A stretch of DNA of 60,089 nt from Nitrospirota bacterium (GCA_040757335.1 JBFLXB010000022.1:1-60089); one strand, 5' to 3'; positions 1-8,422 are shown, counted from the stretch's first letter. A program made the numbers and translations. The notes: generated from the sequence alone by a model not told the origin.

Positions 1-1
1 G

Positions 2-67
2 GTGCGCGGCCATGGACGCTCGGGCATTGAGGCGCTGAAACGGATCTCGAAGCGCCGGAAGACGTAG
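2..67 (+). CDS. 3' end of an unidentified gene (partial)
   Basis: An open frame enters from the left edge and ends at TAG 65-67. About 21 residues are visible, basic at the end (IEALKRISKRRKT). The hairpin at 121-154 lies just downstream and would suit a terminator shared by this gene and the TPR gene converging on it. The fragment is too short to assign a family, and the frame could be open by chance. Confidence 0.3.
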   Translation: MRGHGRSGIEALKRISKRRKT

Positions 68-120
68 CCATTCCCGCGAACGACGCTGGCCGTGTCCGCC
101 CACCCCCACGGCCCAGCAGC

Positions 121-154
121 GGGTCGCGCCACCCATGGGGGAGTGGCGCGACCC
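121..154. terminator. Hairpin between convergent gene ends
   Basis: A perfect 12-bp inverted repeat (GGGTCGCGCCAC and its complement) surrounds a 10-nt loop. It starts 4 nt past the presumed stop of the TPR gene on the minus strand. On the plus strand it is followed by GTCTCATTTT, a weak U-tract, so it probably works as a bidirectional terminator. Confidence 0.55.
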
Positions 155-157
155 GTC

Positions 158-770
158 TCATTTTCGCTGACGCGACTCGGCGGCCTCGATCGCGCGGATG
201 CGCGCTTGCACCCAGGCGCGGGCGTTCGCCTGGCCGGGGTGGCCAGTTCCACGAAACGGCGATAGTGCGACAGGGCTTCACCGCGGCGTCCCACGTCATC
301 GAGCAGGCGCGCGACTTGATAGTGGCCTTCGGGGACGTCGGGCGCGAGGCGCAGCGCGGCTTCGAAGGTGTTGATCGCGGCGGTTTTGTCGCCGCGGGTC
401 AGGTAGAGCCCCGCGAGTGCGACGTGAGCGTCCACGTGTTGGGGATTGTGTTGGACGGCCGACTGGTAGGCGCGAATCGCGTCTTCTGGTCGGCCCTGGT
501 GTTCGAAGACTCGGCCCATCCCATAGTGGGCTTGGGGCAGCGTCGGATCGATCCGCGCGGCGGGTTGGGTATTCGGTGAGCGCGTCGTCCCACCGCTCCT
601 TCTCCTGGTAAAGCGCCCCGAGATTGTTGTGCGCCTCCGCGTCATCCGGTTTAAGGCGAATCGTGTCTTGGTAGGCCTGCACCGCCTCCTCCGTGCGGCC
701 CAGCTCCTGATAGACCACGCCGAGATGGTAGGTGTCTTGGGCATCGGCCGGGTCGATCGGGGGCTGGTTC
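158..770 (-). pseudogene. TPR-repeat protein, frame-broken
   Basis: Tetratricopeptide repeats are clear on the minus strand but lie in three different frames. The first part (about 571-720) reads GVVYQELGRTEEAVQAYQD and continues into LKPDDAEAHNNLGALYQE. Near 565 the repeat pattern moves to another frame (AHYGMGRVFEHQGRPEDAI), and near 245 it moves again so that it ends in a typical TPR tail (ARAWVQARIRAIEAAESR, stop 158-160). No ATG precedes the first repeat in frame, and a stop lies just upstream near 770, so the N-terminus is also missing or shifted. TPR proteins are protein-interaction scaffolds, and the partner is unknown. Either the gene is decayed or this stretch of sequence contains single-base errors. 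Confidence 0.65.
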
Positions 771-836
771 CCATCAGATCAGCCGTAGCCGCTCGACCGC
801 CGGGGTCAGGAACGCGTTGCAGGATGCCGTGCGCTT

Positions 837-864
837 TTGACAATGGCCGTTTTTGGGCTAGGGT
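837..864 (+). promoter_or_regulatory. Sigma70-like promoter for the Rossmann-GAF-GGDEF gene
   Basis: -35 TTGACA at 837-842 and -10 TAGGGT at 859-864, spacer 16 nt. The predicted start of transcription is near 871, about 22 nt before the ATG at 893. A GGAGAG ribosome site lies in between. Confidence 0.5.
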
Positions 865-892
865 AGTGATCGGTCGGACCGGAGAGCTTCTG

Positions 893-2257
893 ATGGTCAG
901 GGTGTTGCTCATTGGAGCCGGCAAAGGGGGCCAGGCCGTGCTGAGCCGCCTTCTGCAGTTCGAGTGGGTCTCGGTGGTGGGGGTGCATGACGTGGACCCG
1001 AACGCGCCGGGGTTGGTGCTGGCGCGGCACGCGAAGTTGCCGATCTTCATCAACGAACCGTTCGAACGGCTTCCGCTCGGAGACGTGGATCTGGTCTTTG
1101 ACTTGACCGGCAATCCCACGGTGCAAGCCCGTCTCGAGGCCCTTGCCGGGCGCTCGTTCGACCTCGTGTCCGGGCAGGTCTCGCACCTGCTCTGGAACGT
1201 CATCCAAACGCTGGAGGAGCGGGAGATCCAGGTCCGAGAGTACTTGCGGGAACATCAAGTGCTCGCGGAGATCAACCTGATGTTGTCGCGGTCGCAGACC
1301 CCGGAGCAAATCTTTGAAGCGATCGTGACCGGGGGAACCCGCATCACCGAGATGCCCTCGGGATCGTTGTCCATCGTCAATCATGAAAAAAACGAGCTGT
1401 ACTTGGTCGCGGCCAAGGGGTTTTCCTCGGGCTTTTATCGGGACCACGCCGTGTACCCGGTCCGGTCCGGCGGGCTGACCGAGCACATCCTCCGCCAAAC
1501 CGAACCGGTGGTGGTGCCCAATATCGCGGACTATCCGGCCTTCCAGAACCCCGTGCTGATCAAGGAGGGGATCCGCTCGCTGGTCGCCTTGCCGTTGCTC
1601 TCGGACCGCGGCCCGGTCGGCATTCTGTACGTGGATGATTTCAGGCCCCGCACGTTCAGCCCCTCCATCCTGAGCATGTTGAAACCGCTCGCCACCCAGG
1701 CTGTGTTGGCCATTCAAAAACAGCAGGCGTTTGAACAAATCAAGACGCTCTCGATCCGGGATCCCTTGACCAACCTCTACAACCGGCGATACCTCAACGA
1801 GGTCATGGTCGGCGAGCTGGATCGCGCTGTGCGATTGCGTCAGCCGTTGTCGGTGATCGTGATCGACATCGATTACTTCAAGTCGATCAACGACCGGTGG
1901 GGTCATGTGGCGGGCGACCAGGTGCTCCGCGGGTTGGCCCAGGTCCTCTCCCGGTACGTGCGAGCCTACGACACGGTGACGCGGTTTGGCGGTGAAGAAT
2001 TCGTGATCCTGATGGCCCAAACTGGTGAAGACGAGGCCCTCGCGTTGGCGGAGCGGATTCGGATCGAGGCCGCCAGGGAACGCCTGCTGCCGGATGAAGC
2101 GGCGGTGACGTGCAGCTTCGGGGTCAGCACGTTGGGCCGTGACGAGCCGCAGGCGCCGACTCCCGAGGAGCTCATTCATCGCGCGGATCAGGCGCTGTAC
2201 GAGGCCAAACACGCGGGCCGGAACTGCGTGCGCGTGTTCGGCGCGGTCTGCCGCTGA
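893..2257 (+). CDS. Diguanylate cyclase with N-terminal Rossmann-like and GAF domains
   Basis: Predicted to make cyclic di-GMP from two GTP. The 454-residue protein begins with a nucleotide-binding Rossmann-like segment (residues about 1-115, glycine motif LLIGAGKGGQ). A short helical linker and a GAF sensor domain (about 130-275) follow. The C-terminal GGDEF domain (about 290-450) keeps a GGEEF active site. An RAYD sequence sits five residues upstream of GGEEF, the position of the product-inhibition I-site, so feedback control by c-di-GMP is likely. The ATG at 893 is chosen because GGAGAG lies 7 nt upstream; the frame is open further 5' but without protein-like sequence. There are no membrane segments, so this is a cytoplasmic sensor. 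The dinucleotide-binding fold in front of GAF-GGDEF suggests sensing of a nucleotide or redox cofactor, which is inference. The PilZ-bearing cellulose synthase at 12-15.5 kb is a plausible downstream target. Confidence 0.9.
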   Translation: MVRVLLIGAGKGGQAVLSRLLQFEWVSVVGVHDVDPNAPGLVLARHAKLPIFINEPFERLPLGDVDLVFDLTGNPTVQARLEALAGRSFDLVSGQVSHLLWNVIQTLEEREIQVREYLREHQVLAEINLMLSRSQTPEQIFEAIVTGGTRITEMPSGSLSIVNHEKNELYLVAAKGFSSGFYRDHAVYPVRSGGLTEHILRQTEPVVVPNIADYPAFQNPVLIKEGIRSLVALPLLSDRGPVGILYVDDFRPRTFSPSILSMLKPLATQAVLAIQKQQAFEQIKTLSIRDPLTNLYNRRYLNEVMVGELDRAVRLRQPLSVIVIDIDYFKSINDRWGHVAGDQVLRGLAQVLSRYVRAYDTVTRFGGEEFVILMAQTGEDEALALAERIRIEAARERLLPDEAAVTCSFGVSTLGRDEPQAPTPEELIHRADQALYEAKHAGRNCVRVFGAVCR

Positions 2258-2298
2258 GTTCGACGGTCACCTCACGCCGACGAGTCCGAACCGAGCCC

Positions 2299-3183
2299 TC
2301 AACCGCGCGCCACCCCAGCGGTGCGGCGGCGCTCCAGCAGCCGTTCCAAGTGGACCTTCATCTCACCGGCTGGAAGGCGGATGCGGTCGCCGTGGCCGGG
2401 GAGCACCCACTCGAAGCGATGGTCGAGGAGTTTGGCCACGGACTTCAGCAGGAGCCGCTTGTTCCAGACCAGGTTCTGCGGAGTTCCCAGTTCCTTGAGG
2501 TCCCGGTCCCACCAGAGATGATCGCCGGAAAACAGAAATTGCTCGGCATAGAGCAAGGCCATGCTGCCCTTGGTGTGCCCCGGCACGGGAATGATCCGAA
2601 ACGGCTCCGACACGGTGACCGGCTCGTCGCCTTCCACGATCCACTCCGCGTCCGGAGCGGCCGCGGCATCCGCCCGGTGGATGATCCGGGCGGCGCCGAA
2701 GTGCTTCGCGTAGAGGGCTGAGTCGGCCACATCGTCCTGGTGGGTGAGGAAGATATGGCGAATCCCGCCCTGCGCTTCGAACGCCTCCACCAGCGGCCGG
2801 AGGTAGCGCGGTGAATCGATCAGCCAATTCCCGGCGGCATGACGGACGAAGTAGCTGTTGCCCCCGAACGATTTCTCGGAGTTGAAGCCGCAGTAATACA
2901 CGTCGTGAGCCAGATGAAGCGGGAAGCTGGCCAGCGCCTTCTGGAAGCGCGCTTTGTCGCTATGCTCGGCACCGATCGAGCCCACCGGGCAGGCCAACAG
3001 GGCTTGATACGCCTGGTACAGTTCATCGTTTCCCTGCGGCTGATTGACCACGGCCGAATTTTCACCGACCTCTCGAAAGCTCGTCGGAGCCAGTTGCCGG
3101 CAGGTATCGCAGTTAATGCAAGTGGCATCGACATAGAAACTGCCGGCCACGTTGGTTGGTAATCGTTTCCTCCGATCGGCCAT
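2299..3183 (-). CDS. Ferredoxin-like domain fused to a metallo-beta-lactamase-fold hydrolase
   Basis: The first ~75 residues resemble a small 4Fe-4S ferredoxin: CINCDTC followed by a distant C-P pair (ACPVGSI). The rest is an MBL-fold domain (about 85-285) with the later metal motifs PGHTKGS, SGDH and LPGHGD. The usual HxHxDH motif is replaced by THQDDVAD, so the metal site is not the standard one. A hydrolase or oxidoreductase acting on a small thioester or thiol substrate is possible, but the substrate cannot be read from sequence. The start is placed at the ATG at 3183; a GTG at 3201 is the alternative. A strong promoter lies at 3231-3260. It converges on the diguanylate cyclase gene with a 41-nt gap. 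Confidence 0.85.
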   Translation of the reverse strand: MADRRKRLPTNVAGSFYVDATCINCDTCRQLAPTSFREVGENSAVVNQPQGNDELYQAYQALLACPVGSIGAEHSDKARFQKALASFPLHLAHDVYYCGFNSEKSFGGNSYFVRHAAGNWLIDSPRYLRPLVEAFEAQGGIRHIFLTHQDDVADSALYAKHFGAARIIHRADAAAAPDAEWIVEGDEPVTVSEPFRIIPVPGHTKGSMALLYAEQFLFSGDHLWWDRDLKELGTPQNLVWNKRLLLKSVAKLLDHRFEWVLPGHGDRIRLPAGEMKVHLERLLERRRTAGVARG

Positions 3184-3230
3184 ATCTGACTCGCTGGTCA
3201 CACCGACTGATCATCTTACGGTGCTCGCCC

Positions 3231-3260
3231 ATTATACGGGGGGCGTCGGAGCTATGTCAG
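3231..3260 (-). promoter_or_regulatory. Sigma70 promoter for the ferredoxin-MBL gene
   Basis: On the minus strand, -35 CTGACA (3255-3260) and a perfect -10 TATAAT (3231-3236) are separated by 18 nt. Transcription would start near 3224, about 40 nt before the ATG at 3183. Confidence 0.65.
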
Positions 3261-3391
3261 GAAGGATACAGCCCGCGACGTGGTGTCTCTCGGCCTCGCC
3301 AGATGTTTCCCGAAAACGCTTCTTTTGGGGGATAGGAATGCGCGGCTGATTGGTTTCATGATGAAAACACGGCGGTATGTGAGAGAAGAAG

Positions 3392-3463
3392 ATGAAGCGG
3401 CTGATTTTCGCGTTGATCGTCATCAAGATCCTCGGACGACTGCCTCACGGCCGGTGGTGGTAG
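3392..3463 (+). CDS. Possible 23-residue hydrophobic small protein
   Basis: A short ORF encodes a mostly hydrophobic peptide beginning MKRLIFALIVIKILGRL and ending in HGRWW. A purine-rich GAGAGAAGAAG directly precedes the ATG and could serve as ribosome site. It lies in the otherwise empty 3184-3465 stretch and would be a single-pass membrane microprotein. There is no homology evidence and it could be chance. Confidence 0.2.
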   Translation: MKRLIFALIVIKILGRLPHGRWW

Positions 3464-3465
3464 AG

Positions 3466-4117
3466 TTAGGATCTCTTCGCGCCGAGGAATCTCATCGCCT
3501 CCGCGTACGCGAGCACCACGTGGGGGTCGCGCTGCAAGGCCTGGAAGTAGTGCCCGGAAAACCCTTTGGCGTGTTCCGAGGGCCTGAGCAGCCCACCGGA
3601 CTGGCTGATCAAGGCCTCCGTCTTCGCTCGCCAACGGCTCCTTCTGGTCCAATATCTCATCGACCGAGACAATGAGAGACGACAGGGGTTGCAGCCAGGC
3701 GAACCAGGGATCGCTGGTGAGCAGGTGCAGGAACTGATTCGGCGACTGGATTTTTCCCATCGCCTTTTCGTAACTCACGCGTTCGGAGTCGATGAGCGCC
3801 TTGTGCAGGGCCAGCAGCGCGTTGCGGAGTTCGAGCGAGCGGTGCCGAAGGCCTTCAGGCTCCGGTTGCGAGTGCGCGACGCAGACGTCCAGCGGCAGGT
3901 CGTACGCCTGACCGCGCGCGAGCTCGGCGCGGATCAGAATATGGCCAACCTGCGGGCCGTTGCCGTGGGTGATGACCATCGGATACCCGCGCCGAATCAA
4001 TTCAACGACACCCCGGGGTGACCTACGCAGAGTGGCTGCTTGCTCCTCGATGCTCCCGGCTTGGCCTGGTTTTACGAGTGCGTTGCCGCCCAGGGCCAGG
4101 AGCAATGGTTCAGGCAC
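3466..4117 (-). pseudogene. Carbamate kinase N-terminus joined to an unrelated hypothetical C-terminus, frameshifted
   Basis: Residues 1-84 (3866-4117) are the start of a carbamate kinase: LLLALGGNALVKPGQAGS, then THGNGPQVG and LPLDVCVAHSQ. The family normally continues with a GEIGY-type segment for about 310 residues. Here the frame runs straight into a different protein (LRNALLALHKALIDSERVSY, then DPWFAWLQPLSSLIV), which I recognise only as a conserved hypothetical of about 125 residues. Near 3622 the hypothetical part shifts frame and finishes in another frame (LISQSGGLLRP to FLGAKRS, stop at 3466). So the kinase is truncated and the partner is frameshifted. The ATG at 4117 overlaps the end of the upstream GTPase gene by 8 nt, as expected for an original operon. 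This is a deletion junction or an assembly join; no active kinase is expected. Confidence 0.7.
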
Positions 4118-5442
4118 GAGACCGCGCTTTCGCGATCACGCGGCCCAGGACCTCTCGCAACGAGGGACCTGCGCGCTCCTGAAACTCGTACGTCACGCGG
4201 CAACTGGGTTGGGTGACCTTGATGACCTGGCGCAGATCCACCGGTGTAGCAAGCACCACCGCATCGCAATCGGTCCGGCGGATGGTTTCCGCCAAGTCGT
4301 CGATCTGGTCGGGTCCATAACCCATGGCCGGCAGCACGCGTTCCAGGTGCGGGTAACGGGCGAGCGTGTCCGCAAGGCTCCCCACCGCGTACGGGCGAGG
4401 ATCCACCAGCTCGCGCGCGCCGGCTTGGCGAGCGGCCAACACGCCAGCGCCGTATGACATCCCACCGTGCGTCAGGGTCGGCCCGTCCTCGATCACGAGC
4501 GCGCGCATCGCGGACCAGCTCAGGGTGGTCGATGGTTACCGGCATGGCAGACTCGATCACGACGGCTTGCGGATTGTGGGTGCGGATGGTGGCCCGCACC
4601 GCGTCGATCTGGCCGGGATTGGCGGTGTCGAGCTTGGTGAGGATCAACACCTCCGCCCGCAAGAGGTTGGCTTCTCCCGGAAAAAAGGACCGCTCGTGCC
4701 CGGCACGGTGCGGATCCACGAGCACAATCTCCAGGTCGGATTGGAGAAACGGCAGGTCATTGTTCCCCCCATCCCACAGGATGACGTCGGCCTCGCCTTC
4801 GGCCTGCCGCACGATGGGTTCGTAGTCCACACCCGCGTAGACCACCACCCCCTCCCGAAGATGCGGGGCATAGTCCTCCATCTCCTCAATGGTGCATTCG
4901 GCCCGTTGCAGGTCTTCCGGAGTTTCGAAGCGTTGTACCGCCTGCTTTTCCAGATCGCCGTACGGCATGGGATGCCGAACCACCACCACCCGGATTCCCT
5001 CGTCCCGCAGCAGCCGCGCGATGGCGCGGACCACCGGACTCTTGCCCGCGCCGGTTCTGACCGCGCAGACCGACACCACGGGTTTGTGGGACGGGATCAT
5101 GGTGGAGCGTGGGCCCAGCAGGGTAAAGTCCGCCCCGCAAGCGATCACGCGCGAGGCGGCGTGCATGACCTCCTCGTGCGATACGTCGCTGTATGCAAAC
5201 ACGACGCGATCGATCCGGTGGCTCTCGACCAGAAACTCCAGCTCCGCCTCCGGGTAGATCGGGATGCCCGCGGGATACAGCGAACCCGCGAGCGAGGGCG
5301 GATAGGTCCGCCCCGCAATGTTCGGAATCTGGGCGGCCGTGAACGCCATGACCTCGTACCGCGGGTTCTGTCGAAACGCCACGTTGAAATTGTGGAAGTC
5401 CCGACCCGCGGCGCCCATGATGAGCACACGGACCCGTTCCAT
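4110..5442 (-). CDS. Cyclic 2,3-diphosphoglycerate synthetase-like P-loop protein, one frameshift
   Basis: The protein begins MERVRVLIMGAAGRDFHNFN, the signature N-terminus of the cDPGS/GTPase-like family. It has a P-loop-like VRTGAGKSPVVRAI near residue 120 and a GTPase-style LTKLD near 250. Near 4510 the frame moves by one base. The conserved C-terminal part continues as LVIEDGPTLTHGGMSYGAG and runs to the stop at 4110, giving about 440 residues, normal for the family. Members make cyclic 2,3-diphosphoglycerate in thermophilic archaea. Bacterial members often sit next to carbamate kinase, as here, and their role is less clear. The ATG at 5442 has GGAG 6 nt upstream. The frameshift may be a real inactivating mutation or a sequence error; the otherwise full-length conservation argues for an error. 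Confidence 0.75.
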
Positions 5443-5609
5443 CACCACTCCGGCTGAATTGTCGCTTCACTGTAGAACAATGCCACGTGTGCCGCAACGT
5501 TCCCAGCGTCTTGGGCGTGATAGGCCACGAACAGCGAGTCGGGTCCCCACGGGGTTCGACTGTCCTGGTGAGATAGTCGGGTCTGGGGTGACCGCTCGGC
5601 GCCGGGTGA

Positions 5610-6164
5610 CTACTGGTGCTTGGCGAACGTTGCGATCCGCGGTTCCGCGAGCCGGATGTAATCCTGATAGGCCATGTGGATCGCCTCGCGGAACGAGCCG
5701 GCGTTAAAGACAATCTCCGCGCTGTCGGCGAGCGATGTATCAACCCAGATATCGAGTCCCCAGAGTTGACCGAACGGCGGCTCTGCGCCCCGCTCGCAGC
5801 CCGGGAACAGCGGTTCAAAGTCGTCGGCGTTCATCAACTCAACCGGTTGGCCCGTCACTGCGGTGAGGCGCTCAAGATCAACGACGTGGGTGGCCGGAAG
5901 AACGACCATCGCAGGTCGGTCGGCAACCGTGACCATAACCACCTTGGCCAGTTGTCTGCCCGGGACGTGCTGGATCTCCGCGAGTTCCTGAGCCGTGTAC
6001 GCTGGAGAGTGCGTGACGACTACGTATTTCACCTTGTTGTCGTGCAAGTACGTTCTGAGGTCTCTGAGCATGGGTACGGTGGGTTCGGGCTGTAGCTCCT
6101 CGCTGATCACCTCCGCCCTCTTCCCTTTGCGAAAACCGATCGTGGGCTGTCTGCGCTTTAACAT
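5610..6164 (-). CDS. YbaK/ProX-type aminoacyl-tRNA deacylase
   Basis: A YbaK-fold domain spans residues about 32-180 (VVTHSPAYTAQELAE, then LAKVVMV and MVVLPATHVVDL), with the C-terminal GAEPPFG segment and IVFNAGSFREAI. The family hydrolyses misacylated tRNAs (for example Cys-tRNAPro or Ala-tRNAPro), or tests prolyl-tRNA in trans. An ATG at residue 32 would give a standard 153-residue protein. However, a perfect GGAGG lies 5 nt before the ATG at 6164, so the 184-residue form with a basic 31-residue N-terminal extension is preferred. It is monocistronic. Confidence 0.85.
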   Translation of the reverse strand: MLKRRQPTIGFRKGKRAEVISEELQPEPTVPMLRDLRTYLHDNKVKYVVVTHSPAYTAQELAEIQHVPGRQLAKVVMVTVADRPAMVVLPATHVVDLERLTAVTGQPVELMNADDFEPLFPGCERGAEPPFGQLWGLDIWVDTSLADSAEIVFNAGSFREAIHMAYQDYIRLAEPRIATFAKHQ

Positions 6165-6382
6165 GGTTGCCTCCTTCCACTGGTCCGGCTGTCGCCCTCA
6201 GGATGACTGTCCTCATCCCCTTAGTCCATCATCCGAATAACGTACTCCCTCGCCTCAAACGAGGGAGGGGGCTAACCACGTTGGGTGTTGGCGCAACGGG
6301 ACGGGTTCGAGGAGATCGGTTTGACGACGGTGTTCAGCCAGAACGGCGCCCCTCTCCTGGGTATGACTCCAGGCTGCCGGCG

Positions 6383-7129
6383 TCAACGAAACAAGCCCTT
6401 GAGTTTGTCCACGGCTGCGCCAGGGTCTTTTTTCAATTCGTCGAGTATCCCGCCGAGGTTGCGCGACGCGACTGTTCGGGTCACGTTCTGGACGAGCGCG
6501 CCCAGGACCTGCTTGACCGCTTCGCCGGCGGTGGCGCCGCCGGATTTTTTGCCGATGTTGCTGAGATGAAGGTCGGGGAGCTGCACTGAGACGGCCTCAC
6601 CCTTCACCGCCGCGGTACTGACCGTGGCGGTGGCGTTCTGGATAGTTAGTGTTTCGATCACGAACTTCTTGCCCGAGTCGCGGTCCGATCGCGGGGCGCT
6701 AGGGCTGCGGCGTTTGCCGGCGTAGCGGTCCACGTTGCGTTGGATGGCGCCGAGGTTGCTGCCTTCCGCGCCCACCTCATAGGTGACGTCCGGCTTTACG
6801 ATCGAAATCCGCTTGATGACGATCACGTCTTTGGTCAGGGAGTTGAGGTCGAGCATCATGCTGATTTCGCCGAGCGAGAGCGCGTGATCGGACCTGAACC
6901 CCTGAGGATTGCCGACCACGAGCCCGTGCAGCGCGGCGCGCCCGTCCAACGCGTCGATCGTCACGCGCTTCAGGTGGATCGAGACGCCGGTGATCTCAGG
7001 ACCGAACGTGCGGATCGCGGACGCCACGAGCGAGTCGAGCGAGTGGTAGAACCACCACAGGCCTCCGGCCAGCGCAAGGATCAGGGCGATCGCGGCCCCG
7101 ACCAGCACTCTCTTGGTTTGGGTGGTCAT
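6383..7129 (-). CDS. AsmA-like periplasmic membrane-anchored protein
   Basis: One N-terminal membrane segment (VLVGAAIALILALAGGLWWF) is followed by an extracytoplasmic domain of about 215 residues. It alternates beta-strand-like hydrophobic stretches (VSIHLKRVTIDALDGRAALH, IVIKRISIVKPDVTYE) of the kind seen in AsmA/TamB/DUF748 relatives. Such proteins help move lipids between membranes or assemble outer-membrane components; the role here is unknown. At 248 residues it is short compared with AsmA (over 600). The ATG at 7129 has GGGGATGG just upstream; an ATG at 7135 is equally possible. It follows tag by 20 nt and is probably co-transcribed with it. Confidence 0.7.
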   Translation of the reverse strand: MTTQTKRVLVGAAIALILALAGGLWWFYHSLDSLVASAIRTFGPEITGVSIHLKRVTIDALDGRAALHGLVVGNPQGFRSDHALSLGEISMMLDLNSLTKDVIVIKRISIVKPDVTYEVGAEGSNLGAIQRNVDRYAGKRRSPSAPRSDRDSGKKFVIETLTIQNATATVSTAAVKGEAVSVQLPDLHLSNIGKKSGGATAGEAVKQVLGALVQNVTRTVASRNLGGILDELKKDPGAAVDKLKGLFR

Positions 7130-7149
7130 GACCATCCCCAGAGGCGGCG

Positions 7150-7764
7150 TTAATCCGTGCGTGTAGCGCGGCAGAAGCAATCCATGGTGTGGTCGTTTAC
7201 CATGCCAACGGCCTGCATGTGTGCGTAGACCACGGTGGGGCCGAGGAACTTGAAGCCGCGCCGCTTTAGATCTTTGGACCACGCCACCGCCTCGTCGATC
7301 ACGGTCGGGTAGTCTTTGAGCGTGCGTAGGTTATGGACGATCGGCTTGCCGTTCACCCACGACCACATGTAGCGGGCGAAGGTCCCGTACTCCTTCTGGA
7401 CCTCGAGGAAGCGCTGGGCGTTGGTGATAGCGGCCTCGATCTTCTGGCGGTTGCGCACAATGCCCTCGTCCTTGAGCAGGCGGGCCACGTCCCGGCGGCC
7501 GAAGCTCGCCACTTTGCGGTAATCGAACCCGGCGAACGCCTTCCGAAAGTTCTTCCGCTTATAAAGGATCGTGCGCCAGGACAATCCGGCCTGGAACGCC
7601 TCCAGCACGAGGAACTCGAAGATCCTGCGGTCGTCGCGCACCGGCACGCCCCACTCCTGATCGTGGTAGGCGATGTAGAGCGGGTCGTCGGCCACGGGCC
7701 AGGGGCAGCGGGTAAGGGTTGGGGAGGGTTGAGTGGATAGCTGACGTCTGCGGCGAGTGGCCAT
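7150..7764 (-). CDS. tag: DNA-3-methyladenine glycosylase I
   Basis: Excises 3-methyladenine from alkylated DNA, starting base-excision repair in the cytoplasm. The protein matches the Tag family along its length. It has the N-terminal RCPW zinc cysteine, YHDQEWGVP with a zinc histidine, LEAFQAGLSW with the conserved active-site glutamate region, and a C-terminal DHTMDCFCR carrying the last zinc ligands. It is 204 residues against 187 in E. coli, with an extra basic, low-complexity N-terminus (ATRRRRQLSTQPSPT). The ATG at 7764 lacks a clear ribosome site, so translation may begin closer to RCPW. It lies upstream of the AsmA-like gene. Confidence 0.93.
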   Translation of the reverse strand: MATRRRRQLSTQPSPTLTRCPWPVADDPLYIAYHDQEWGVPVRDDRRIFEFLVLEAFQAGLSWRTILYKRKNFRKAFAGFDYRKVASFGRRDVARLLKDEGIVRNRQKIEAAITNAQRFLEVQKEYGTFARYMWSWVNGKPIVHNLRTLKDYPTVIDEAVAWSKDLKRRGFKFLGPTVVYAHMQAVGMVNDHTMDCFCRATRTD

Positions 7765-7843
7765 GTTAGGTGAGGTTAGCACCGAGCACTGTCGCAAAGT
7801 CAACTGGTCAAGCCGGACCCCGCGGATGCCCGACGTAAACGGC

Positions 7844-8422
7844 CTACTCGACGGTGATCGGCACCGATTGACTCGAGGTCGCTCCGCTGGCGTCGATGGC
7901 GGTGAGGGTGAGGGTGTGAGTGCCGGGCCGAAGGAGTCCGGGCGGGACCACGGCATCGGTTCCGGTTCCCAGGGCGCCGTCAAGGCTCGACGTCCACGCC
8001 AGGGCCGCGTCATCCGTGATGACACCTTCCTCCGGGTCCTGGACGCCCGCGGACAGCACGAGCGGCGCGCGAATCGACACGGTTTGGCCCTGCCGCGGGC
8101 TGTGGATCACCACGCTGGGTGGCTTGGGTGAGACCAGGACCCCGGTCAGTCGGTCGGACGTGGTGTAGAAGCCGTCATTGACCAGGATTTCGAGCACGCC
8201 CGCCGTGCTCCCGGGGAGGGCATCCGCGGAAGCCAACTGGTAGTCTTCGCGGCCTGCCACATCCAGCGTAATGACGTGCCAGGTTGAGCCGTCCGGGCTG
8301 TAACGAAGGGTGTACGTGAGAAAATCGTCATCTGCATCGCGGCCCGTCCAAGTGACCACGGTGCCGGCTTCGAGGCGTGACTCCGGCAGCGCGGAAAGCG
8401 AGACCGCTGGAGCGTTGGCCGT
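7844..8422 (-). pseudogene. C-terminal fragment of an Ig-like-repeat surface protein
   Basis: About 190 residues resemble two bacterial Ig/cadherin-like modules: GTVVTWTGRDADDDFLTYTL with STWHVITLDV, then VVIHSPRQGQTVSIRAPLVL ending in SGATSSQSVPITVE. Such modules end large secreted or surface proteins. There is no start codon or signal peptide of its own. The frame is fused upstream to a SIR2-like N-terminus at about 8422. It must therefore be the 3' remnant of a larger gene brought next to the restriction-modification locus by a deletion, or joined in assembly. Confidence 0.6.

Noticed and set aside
806-2212. 468-codon minus-strand frame opposite the GGDEF gene
   Set aside because: Shadow of the plus-strand gene, which has promoter, ribosome site and intact GGEEF motif.
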